From: Margaritifera margaritifera
Lineage: Eukaryota > Mollusca > Bivalvia > Unionida > Margaritiferidae
Assembly: GCA_029931535.1 (NCBI GenBank)
Contig: JAQPZY010001190.1
Coordinates: forward strand, 951,001-1,015,000
Reading direction: 5' to 3'
Length of the DNA stretch: 64,000 bases
This document shows positions 44,001-56,000 of the stretch, one piece after another. Every line of letters begins with the position of its first letter. The stretch's first letter is position 1. The translations under genes and the position numbers were made by a program. Below the pieces are notes generated by a model, which saw only the letters and a program-made list of their open reading frames with translations, searched no databases and had not been told where the DNA came from.

Positions 44001-47000
44001 AGTGTTTAGACTCGGTAGCTTGTACTGCATTATCAATGAAAAGGTTTCGAACAGGCTTCATCAGTCAAGGATCATTTTATCCTTATCCCACCCCAGAATA
44101 ATAACCAATACAAAGATAGAAAAGAAAGAAGGATACATAAACCAGATGTGTACATTCTTTTAATATATTAAAATGCTTGTTTCAGATATTGACAATAGCC
44201 ATAGATAAAGGACAGCTGACACAACCAGTCTCATCAAGGTTGTCCTGCTGTAGGATTCTGGGCAAAATTTCAACCAAATTCGAGCCCTTCTTGTAAGTAT
44301 CACACATGCAGAAATTGTTTGAGTCTGAGTGCCGTATATACTCGCGTATAAACCATAATACGCTGGCAGATCTGGGTCTATGCAGTTTGTAAGGACTAAT
44401 GAGTAGAGCAAACAACATAGACCCTGATCTGCCGGCGCATTATGCGACGGCAGATCAGGGTCTGTGTTGTTTGCATTTGGACTTAGATTATACGCGAGTA
44501 TATACGGTAGTTAGCAATAGAACATGCCGACGTTCTTGCAACTTTGTTTGCTGAAAACTCAAACTTTATTACAAACTATGAAAATTTTGGCATTCTGTAA
44601 CTTTATTAGGAATAAAGTTGGAATTTAAGAATTGTCAGGACTTCGTCAATTGTAGTTTCTCTCGTTAAATGCTAGAATTAAAAAAAATAAGTCTACAAAA
44701 AAAAACACAATTTCATAAATAAGTCTTAATTTAATTTAATCATGGGTAATTGCTTAATTATAAGATCACACTCAAATCCCACATCATTTTATCAAAAGTA
44801 CAGAGTCCCATATTGCAAGGTAAAATGTACAGTACCTGAAATCCTAAATTAGAGATTGGTAGTCTTATTAGAGAAATTAACTTGCCTATTTACAATTAAT
44901 GTATGTTAAAACTATGAACCAATTTGATCGTTGGAAAAGCAGTCAGCGTCTTATTTGTCCAAATTGTAGGAAGGCGGATAGCAGTTAGTGAGGATGATCA
45001 CATTAGGTGTGAATTAAAGAATCATTAAATTCATTCTGGGGCATTTGTTGGCACAGCTATCTAGGTTGGCAGTGTAATGTATGGCTTGATAATGAGTGTA
45101 GACTATTCTCCAAGTATTGTATTAGAATTTGCATTTTTAGTTCAAGTTTTTCATCCGAAAAGTTATGAGAAAATGGAACCAGTGTATTAGATGAGCAGCA
45201 GGTTTATTTTGTATAATATATGGAGAAGTTTATTGTGCTATCAATGTATAGAGAAGGAATACTACTTTGTATACTTAATTTTGTAACAAATGAATGCAAC
45301 AGTATGCTCATATTACTATTTTTTTTCATTATAATTATTTTGTAATTGATTCATGCAGGCACACATTAAGTTTAAGTTTAGTGTTATATTTATATATTGT
45401 GTTCTGCATTGTTCCCAGGGACATACAGGCCAACGGCAGCCAGGCATTTAGGATGTAAAAGTCTTATGTTGGTATTTACACATCTTTTGTGATATACATT
45501 TAGTCCAGGGCCAGTTATCAAATGTTTGACATTGGTGGGAATTTAGTGAGGAAATTTGACAACATGTAGCATTTTAAAGCTAAGACTATGAGGTCAAGGT
45601 CATGGGCCAAGGTCAAAAGTTAAGCTAAACAGAAAATGATATAAACTCAATTTCAGTAGCATTTATGCTGGATTAAACAAATGAAACTGTTAAAACATGT
45701 AATTTTTCAAAAATGTAACTTCGGAAAATTAAGATAAAGCAAATAACAAGATCTATTTCCGTTTTCATTCACCTGTCTCTGGCAGACATATGATGCTATG
45801 GCTTTGTCCATCAGTGCATATGGCAGTTTTTAGTTTCAGCAAAGTACCTTAAATTGTACTCCAATAACTTTATGAAGTTTCACAGTAATTAAAGATTCCT
45901 GTTGATTTTGAGATTAAAGTGTTAAAGGTCAAGGTCACTATGACCTGACTTGTGTACATGAGTTCTGCTTGATCCCAAAAATTCAGTAGCTTCACCGGCC
46001 CTTACAGCTATGATGCACATGAACATACCAAGAAGTTTATTGATTTGGAGATCTAAAGTTTAAAAGGTCATGGTCATTATGAATCAAGATGAAAGAAGCT
46101 GCATCCAGATGATTATTGGGTCCCACTTTTCCAGCTGGAAGGTGAAAGGTCAGTGCCACTGAAGTCTTACGAAGATCTCAAGTCGTTGCAGTGGTTTTTG
46201 AGATTTAGTTTTGAGTTGTCTACATTTCATTGTATTGTTTCTGCAGTTAATAGTATCAACAAAGATTAAATAAACACAGGTAAACCACTAAACCAAAGAG
46301 ACATGACCTTTAATACAAAATCAATGTTACCAATTGATTTTGTAGCTCAACTTTTTACATTTCATAATATAACTAATTCACATGCCATGCAGTGGCCATA
46401 TTTAGTATCATCTTTTGTGGTACTCTTTGTCAAACCTTTAAATAACTTGATTATCCTTTTACTACCTCCACATTGCACTCAATTGTATCCTGATTCATAC
46501 AGCATGCATGAAGTACAAGTCGTATCAAAATACGGCTAAAAATCATGATTTCATCCTCTTTTTCTTCGCCAAATAAAATTTAAAAAATCATATAAGATTT
46601 TGTTCAGATGGTTTGTTATCTGCACTGTTTTATTTTGTACCTCTCAGTGCAGTTGGCCTGCCAGTCTACAGGAGTAGTGATAAGCGCAAAAGAACGTCTG
46701 AAACACACACATTGTCGAGATTCTTTCACAGCATAAGGGGAAGGATGAAAAGACATTTTCATTAACTATTTCTTCATCTTCTAATTGCCAGCAATGTTTA
46801 TAAAATTCTGAATATTTGGTTTGGCAACATTGTCTTGCCACCACACAATAGTGACATAGTTTTCATGACAAATTATTTTGAACCCTTGAAGAGGGAAGAT
46901 GATCTTTGATTAGTTTGTTTTCTACTGAACCTGATCCTATGAACAGTTTGGAGAAAAAGTTTGATTCATGTCAGAGATATATGAACTTCTTCATCTCTTC

Positions 47001-50000
47001 CCTAGTAGCTTTAGGAACTTCAGTGTCTAGAGAGATTGGATGATGTCTTTTGGGGAAATTGATATAAGACAACTTTAGCAATGTTAATTTTTCCTTGCCT
47101 GCAAGCTTGTCAGTTATTTATAACAAGAGGAAGCCATAAAAAACTATAAATGTTTACATCTGACAGAATCCATATGCATAATTTAGACTTACTGGTAAGT
47201 GGAGCTGAGTACCATACCTTTTTAGTCAGAGATGTGATAAAGCTGTCTATACAAAATGTAGGATGGTGCACAAAAGCAAAAACTGAAGAAGTTAGTATCT
47301 GATGTACCGTATATACTCGCATATAATTCAGGTCCAAATGCAAACAACATAGACCCTGATCTGCTGTTTCATAATGTGCCAGAAGATCAGGGTCTATGTT
47401 GTTTGTTCTACTGATTAGTCCTTACAAACTGCATAGACCCAGATCTGCTGGCGCATTTAATGCCGGCAGATCTGGGTCTATGCAGTTGGTACAGGGTTAT
47501 ACAAGAGAATATATGGTATATATCTCTGATGATATACCCATGCTCAAAAGTGGACCCACATTGAGAAACTTGTAGTAGTCTCGAAATAAGTCAACCCAAC
47601 CCCCCCCCCCTTCTGACCCAGGGCTAAACAGAACTGTTTGCAAACATTCGTAATGTTTTGTAAAAGGGTCAACATCCCCCCCCCCCATTTTTTTAGTCCC
47701 AGCAGCACGAAAAACAGTCATTCAATAAATGATTTTAAAAATAGTTGCAGATATTGTTTTTTAGAGTCAAGTTTGGTCACACTTAAAATCAGCTACTCAT
47801 AAAAATTAATTTGAAAATCTATCAGCCATCTAGAATTTCTTAAAAGTGAATTGAAATACTCACTTGTCACGAAGTTTTAGTGAAGAACAGTAATGTTACA
47901 GAGTGATCCTGTATTACCTTGTACCTGTTGATTGCTGGTCAAAGTTTGTGACTGTTCTCATTTCACAAAAGCATTAAACAACCTGTTTATAAATTCTAGC
48001 AATCACATGATCTACACTATATTCAAAGAATAGTCTGCATTTATCTTTCTTTGTATCTCGAATGTCAATTGGATTACCAAATCACTAGGTGTAACAAACT
48101 TTTGACTCCATTTCAATTGGATAACCAAATCACTAGATGTAACAAGCTTTTGACTCCATACTTTCATGTCTAATGTGCCGTCCTGTTCCAGTCAAGGCAA
48201 AATTCTCATAGAAGTCTAACGGGAAAATGAACTGATCTTGGTTGGTGTTGTCTGGTACTGAAAATGTGCATTGTCACAAAAATAATTACATTCCAAACTT
48301 GTAAATTTAAAATAATATAAAATACACATGAACTAAGAGTACTTTTTCATGCTGGATTATTATTTAAAATAAATGTGATCCTATTCATGTACTGCTACTG
48401 CTTAACATGTTTATATGACTTGTTATTCAGAACCAACCCACGTCAAATGATAAGTTCAAACAGAAAAATCATGTATATCTTTAGGAGAATTCAATGAACG
48501 GAGAAATTTTTATGGAGATATATTTAGATCTTACATTGATTTTGTGGTCTTTCATTTGGCTTTGAAATGTGACCTTGGCTTTTGCAACAAAAAAAAAAAA
48601 AAAAAAGGCTACAATGTCTTTCAGATTCTGTATGTTGTAAGCTTTCAAATGATATATATTTTGCCAACTTTCCTGAAGAAACTTATCCTGGAATAGAACT
48701 GACCCTGGAATTAGGGTTAATCTCTGCAGAATTGTTGACCCATTTAATATGAACAAGGTATAGTACTTTAGTCTGGAATAAGGCTGTAACATTTACCAAA
48801 AATTTAGAAACAAGTACATGCTTTACAATAACCATTTGGTCAAACCAATTCAAAACTCAACCTTTCCCCTAATCTGCAAGTTAGAGTTACAGCTGTCAGC
48901 TATTTTTATGTAAGCCACTGACAGTGTGCATGTCTAGACCAAGAAGTTGTTCTCTGCCATTTTTGAATTTATCTGACATTACTGCTCTCAGATAACTAGA
49001 CAAAATGAAGGAGAAAAACTTGTTGATCTATGTGCAAGCCCTACCTCACTCAACTTGTGATTGTTTCTTATTCTGTACTCCATTTACCTTGTATTATGTC
49101 AGGATTCAGTTTGTAAAACATGTCTTTGTTGAATATATCTGACAATTTAGGTAAAACATTCTTTGGATAGTCATGATATTATTTCGTACTGCTACATAAT
49201 AGTACATGATACAAAAAATTGATAATGCAAGCAGACGTACAGCCTGTACATGTGCATCAGCTAACACCAGATGTACCACATACATGTTCGTTTACACGAT
49301 TACAGGCCGTAAACTAAACTACCAGTAAGCCATTTACACCTGTGAGCATTACAGCCTTGGTCTCTAAAAAAAAATTTAAGTCATACTGCTCAGTGGTTTG
49401 AGTAAATTTGACCCAAGTAGAGGTGCATGGGTCATGGTTTTTAGTTTTAATTTAGTATGAATTAATTATTCAAGAAAAAAATAGAGGCAGTAAGAAAAAA
49501 GTTTATATACTTCACTTGCATTTGTACTGGCATATTTATAGGGTAAATCGCTTGTAATGTGAATCTCCTCAGGTGTCAGACAATGCAATCAGTAGGAGAA
49601 AAAAAATTATATCTAATTTGAAAAGCTACTGGCAGATACTGAAAACAGTCAAACATAATTTTTCCTTACAATAATTGATTACTATTGTAACCACATGAAG
49701 CACAAAAATAATAAAATAGAAATCATTGAATAATGATCACATCCCTGCTGCATTTGCATTTGCAGCAGGAGCTGATGCCACCACCTTGATAGAACCCTAT
49801 ATCATATCAGCTATTTGTAAAGAAAGTTGGAATATATTTGACATTTCAGACTTATATAGGATTCACTTTTAGATGACAGGATCATTAATTAAAGCATACA
49901 GTTCACCAATTTTCTGAACAAATTGGAATTTAGACTACCATATATACTCGCTTATATACCTTGTCCAAATGCAAACAACATAGACCCTGATCTGCCGTCG

Positions 50001-53000
50001 CATAATGCGCTGGCAGATCAGAATATATGTTGTTTGTTCTACTGATTAGTCCTTATGAACTGCATAGACCCAGATGTGACAGCAGATCTGGGTCTATGTA
50101 GTTTGCAGTTGGTATTGGCTTATACACGAGTATATACGGTATTAACTCTGGCAAATTTGTAATCAAGATCAACTGAACTGTTGTGCTACAGTAATTTAAA
50201 TTGAAAACTTGGTATAGAAAGCAATTTTCAAGTGACACTGAATATTTGGCAAGTGGTGTATCACTGCCATTATATTTTATTTTTGTGATTGAAAATTTTT
50301 AAACTGACTTGATGTATTATTTTCTGGTATGGATGATTTTCAAGGAAATTTCTTTTCTTCTGTAAAACAAAACAAAGAGAGCACAAAAAAGCAATTGTAT
50401 TCTAAAATATGTTCAAAACCTACCATATATATTCGTGTATAATCCAGGTCCAAATGCAAACAACATAGACCCTGATCTGCCATATAATGTGCCGGCAGAT
50501 CAGGGTCTGTGTTGTTTGTTCTACTGATTAGTCCTTACAAACTGCATAAACTCAGATCTCCCAGCGCATTATGCGACAGCAGATCTGGGTCTATGCAATT
50601 TGCAGTTGGTATCGGCTTATACGTGAGTATATAAGGTAATTCAGCACATCTTAAAAATTTGACAATGCATCTCAGCTAGTACTTTTATTTTAGCACAATA
50701 ACTCAGAAAAAGAAGTAGCCAAAATTGAAAACTCATGTCTTTAAAATGTTATACAGAAGATCTTTGGAAGAATGTTTTCTGTGTTCTATTGCAAAGAAAA
50801 GGTTGACATTTTTGTATTCACTAAGTTTTCATGCAGCATCGGTTTGAAAACATTTGGAGACATTTCCACAAAAATATCTAAAAATTTTAGGAAAGAATTT
50901 GCATAACTGACACCAAGTTATTGAAAAAGACTTCAAAAAGTCTATTATGCTTATACACCTTCTTATGAAAAAGTTGTACCACATTTTCCATGTTGTTAGC
51001 TCAACCCTTTTTGGGAGGAATGGGTTTTTAGAGTAAAGGATTGGTTTGGTTTGGTGTTCTATGGCACAGCAACACAAGTGGGTTATTTAGTGTTGAGGTA
51101 GTTGAAGTACAGTGCTTTGACCAAGGATGCACCACAGTAGCTGACCCAGGATTTGAACTTGCACCCTTTTAGTCAGGCACCACAGTAGTCGATCCAGGAT
51201 TTGAACCTGCATCCTTTAAGTCTGGCACCACAGTAGCTGACCCAGGATTTGAACCTGCACCCTTTAAGTCTGGCACCACAGTAGCTGACCCAGGATTTGA
51301 GCCTGCACCCTTTAAGTCTGGCACCACAGTAGCTGACCCAGGATTTGAACCCGCACCCTTTAAGTCTGGCACCACAGTAGCTGACCCAGGATTTGAACCT
51401 GCACCCTTTTAGTCTGGCTTACAAACCACTGAGCTACCATGACTCTTGCCTCCATTAGTCACCTCTTATGACATGCAGGAGGGAGTATATAGCCTATTCT
51501 ACATCCCTGAGCCAGCAGGGGGTACCATATATACTAGCGTATAAAATGGGTCCAAATACAAACAGCATAGACCCTGATCTGCCATCGCATAATGGGCCAG
51601 CAGATCAGGGTCTATGTTTGTTGTAGTGATTAGTCCTTACAAACTGCATAATGCCGGCGCATTATGCGACGGCAAATCTGGGTCTATGTAGTTTGCAGTT
51701 GGTATTGGCTTATACACGAGTATATATGGTAGATGGTAAGGGAACTTGCAGATAAGAAACTTGATTATGAAACATCCAGACCTTGGTATTGTTTCAATTG
51801 TTTTATGCCAAAAGTGCAAAAATTAAATTCCTTGGATGTGGCAACTTACCCATTATTTGTTGAAGAACATCAATGATGAATTAAAATAAGTTAGCTTTTC
51901 TTTGTAAAGTGTAGAGACGAGGTGATCACTCAATTGCAGTTATGTTACTCCTTCATTTGAATTTTGGATGTTTCTCACCTGCCAGATTTGTTTCTGACAC
52001 TTGAAAAAGTGCATGTCCAGCAGATCGGTAGTCATAGTCATATATGTATATATATCTATGTATATTATGTAGATAAGTCTGTAACTCCTGTATCATATGT
52101 CACACTAGCTCAGTGCTCAAAGAACACAAATATACATGGGGCCATGTATGTGGTACCAGTCTTCTCACTTTGTATATGATGGATTGCCTTTCAGACTTGG
52201 TACATCATACATGTGATTCTACCGGTGGTAGGCCAAAAATACCATTTTAAAGGCTGTCTACCACACATACCGTTTAGTAGTTGAAATCTACCGCTTTTGA
52301 AAATTTCAAGGAAAATTAAAAAAAAAAAAAACCCCGGTATTTTTACGTACTATTTGTACTACATGCTTTTCCAGTTTTATACCTCTTCTTAAATAACAGA
52401 CTTCTGAAATGGATTTTCACATGCTCGTCTCAAGAAACATTTAAATAAACATTGCTTGTTTTATAGTGGTTTACATTTTGTATACCATATCACTCCACAT
52501 GATATCAAAATAGCTGAAGTGCATATATTTCCATTTTAGAATTAAGAAGGAGATTTTGCCTGTGGTCCAATCACTATGTCAAGATGTGGATTATGAGGTG
52601 CGGGAATGTATGTGTCGCCAGCTTGACCCTGTTGCAAGGGGGCTTGGGTAAGGGCAGAAGCTTTTCTTACAGTCATTTCTACATATCTGCACTGTTTTTA
52701 AACAATCAAGTACAATTCTAGAGACTGACCACAGTTACAGGAGCATTTATTACATTACAAGAGAAATTCACCACAGAAGCTGACAAATATATGATTACTG
52801 AATTATGATTACGTTGATAAATCTTTTTATTGACCAAATTAAAAAATCAATAATTGTTTTATTTATGACTTTTAGTTTCCTGGGTTTTTTTTCATTAATA
52901 GTATTGAGACAACACTTCATGAATTTTGAACTGTATACAAAAATACTTTTTATTATACACCCACCATGAGTATTGTAATGCGATGTTGTCTGTCCATCCA

Positions 53001-56000
53001 TCTGTTTCCAATTTTGTTTCTGCACAATAACTTGAGTTCCACACCATCTACATTTACCAAAATTTGTGGATGGCTTGCAATTGGGGTAAGGAAGAAGCCT
53101 ACAGGGTTTGTACGCACCTTGGATACCCTTGAATGTCCTTGGGTTTTGAAATACCTGTTCATGTCCTTGAATATGCTTCAGTTTTGACCAAACATTGACT
53201 GTGCCCTTGAATATACTTGAATTTTGTGAAATGCACAAAATAAAAATTCTAAACCGTATTTTTGTGCATTTGTTTTGCTTTGTTTATCTTTTTTAAAAAT
53301 CTGCATCCAAAGTTTGTAGTGGACAGCAAGTGAGTGTGTTGTCTGCTATCCCTTTACCTCATAGTGTCTGTTACTGTGTAGGCTGTTCATATATATTTGC
53401 CAAGGCCACACAGTGCAGTATGCTATAAATAGAACACCTGTTACCTCAGTGACTGAATGTGAATAGGCCTGCCTGTAGAATTTATAGCTGTGTAGTATAT
53501 GTTAAGTTCAACATAAATTTTAGAGCAAAATCTGATCTTTATAGTTGTATAAATAATAGCAGTCATGTGATGTGATGTAATGGTCATTTACCACAGTGCC
53601 TGTAGTTTCTAATAGGGGGTTTTCCCTGAAGGTGGTGCTACAAAAAACAGCTCACAATGACTGATGTTTACTGTAGTCGTCGAAACAAGCTTCCATGCGG
53701 ATGGTGCACAGGCATCCAAATGTGCTTGTATGTGAATCAGATGGAGGTATCCAATACTGCTTCCATGAGAATGCGGTAGAGGTGTCCAAAAGTGCTTATA
53801 CATGTATGAGATAAAGGGCTATAGCATGCGAGTGGTCTCGCTTATACAACATCCATGAACATATGGATTCTGGGAGTACAGTTTTTTTAGTTCATAAATG
53901 GTGTTCATTAACTGGCAGACAATGCTGTTTTTAGAAGGGTGTATAAGCAAAACTTGAACAAACCAACTGATCAATCATGAGCAGTCAATATAAATGGGGT
54001 TTTTGTTGCTTTCATGAAACACGGTTTGAAAAGAAGGAATATAGATATTGGCTTTGAAAAAGTGACAAAAGCACAAACAAAGCACACTGTTTCCATGTAA
54101 AATGCACATTGATATTTCAGTAATGGGGTAGTCTGTATTGACCAGCCATGCAGATGGAAATAAACATTTGGCACTAGTAAAGTCAAGTCAGCATGTTGTT
54201 TCAAAACAGGATTTTTTACACAGCTGGAATCCATTAAAGGGAAACTAGCTACAGTGTAACCAGGTGTTGCTGTGTGTTGTTTTACATTTAATTTTAATGA
54301 TGTTACAATAACAAAATGCTCATGTACTATTATGCATATGTATCTGGGCACACCACTTACTGTTACAAAATTACCAGTCCCATCACATCCATTGTTGCCG
54401 TTGCTAATTTAAGTAGGTCTTTGTTGTAAACTTATAGTTCAACTGAATTATTGGCAAGTACAGCTTGCTTTTCAAGCACAGTTATATTGTTTTATTTTTT
54501 GTAATTTACCAATTTTAGAGTCATTTTAGCTTATATCTTGATTGTACGTTACTTCTTTGAGAATCTGGGTTCTGTACATGAAGTGTCCTTGAATTTTTTC
54601 CACATAAACCTGTATGAATCCAGGCCTATCAATTTCCGGGTCAAAAGGTCAAGGTTCAAGATCACTGTGATTGAAAGAAAATAAATTGTTTCTGCACAAT
54701 AATATTAGTTCTACATCACATACTTGGACCAAATATTGTGGATGGCTTGCACTTGGGGTTAGGAAGAAGCCTATTGATTTGGGGGTCAAAAGATTGGTCA
54801 GGGTCACTGTGACTGAGAAAAAAAAAAAGTTTCCGCACAATAACATCAGTTCTACGTCACAGACCTGGACAAACTTTGTGGATGGTTTGCACTTGTGGTA
54901 AGGAAGAAACCTATTGATTTTTATGTCAGAAGGTCAAGGTCATTCACTGAAAGAAGAATCCATTATTTTTTCAATATGGTGACCTTGACCTTTGACCTTC
55001 TGACATAAAAATCAATAGGTTTCTTCCTTACCACAAGTGCACAAAAATTTCAGTTCATGACCATGTATGTACTTCCATCAAAGTTTGTGGATGACTTACA
55101 TGTTGGGTAAGAAAGAAACCTATTGGTTTTGGGTGAAAAGATCAAAGATCAAGGTTGCTGTAACTGAAAAAAGAATGTTTTTTGCATAATAGTTTTAGTT
55201 CGAGACCATATACCTAGACCAAAGTTTGTGGAGGCTGTGGAAGAGGCCTCTTGATTTGTGGGTCAAAGGTCAGAGATTAAGATCATTGTAACTCTAAGAA
55301 AAATGGGTTTTGCAGAATAACTTTCATTCTTGAGCAAGTTCCTTGATAAAACATTGTGGATAGATTGCATTTAGAGTAATAAAAAAAACTTTAGATTCTG
55401 GGGTCTAATGGTCAGAGGTCATGTTTATTGCAAGTCTTATAAGAAAATAATGGTTTCTGCATAGTAAGTTTAGTTCAGGACCTCACACCTTGACCAGGTC
55501 AAGGTCATTGAGACCCATTGGTCAGTAATCTCCAGAGTCAACCATGCTTTCCTAGGGCCTGCATAGACGACTATTAAACACAGGGCAGGCATATAATAAG
55601 CAAAAGAGATGTTCCTTAACTAATGAGTGATGCACAATGCATACTTGAGCAGAGTTGCATGCTCTATATATGGAACACTGCCAAGTTAGAATGTTAGTTT
55701 ATATCACCTTGTATGCACATGTGAGGGTGATGTAATATTTTATAACAACAGTTTTTGGCAGTATAAGCAATCAAAATTCAACAAAGTGAAAAATGATATA
55801 ATAAAATTAGTCTTTAATTTCATCCTCCAGCTTTTTTGTGTTGCTTAAGTGTGATGTATGAATGTGAATGATTGTTTGGCAGCATAGTTAGTTAGGGGTC
55901 ATATAGTGTTACCCATGTCCGTCCATACCCGGACATCATGTGCTGTTCCATTCCATCACAAATTTTGCTTCCACTCAATAACATTTTAAGGACTTGAATA

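Larger units (their letters stand above)
44293..52539 (+). other. PPP4R4 intron (8.2 kb)
   Basis: It lies between exons 4 and 5. It holds five double-hairpin MITEs, a tRNA-derived SINE, and short nuclear-receptor-like repeat stretches near 45580-46150. 44510-45570, 46210-47300, 47520-49930 and 51730-52530 show nothing assignable beyond homopolymers and a two-copy 48-bp duplication at 48064-48160. Confidence 0.85.

Noticed and set aside
31286..44418. Recurring small frames with the peptide theme 'LISPYKLxRPRSAxxLCDGRSG' (31286-31495, 32714-32971, 34217-34417, 38622-38813, 44182-44418)
   Set aside because: All lie in double-hairpin MITE copies on either strand; the shared peptide is the translation of the shared repeat, not a gene family.
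47603..47690. Glycine-rich minus-strand frame
   Set aside because: It comes from two poly-C runs; no gene support.
51169..51375. Periodic minus-strand frame with 16-residue repeats (VVPDLKGAGSNPGSAT)
   Set aside because: It is the translation of the 48-bp SINE repeat; the SNPG string comes from the B-box, and there is no start context or conservation.
51359..51450. Possible tRNA gene (A-box and B-box present)
   Set aside because: No pairing acceptor stem or cloverleaf is seen and a SINE body follows; it is treated as the SINE promoter.
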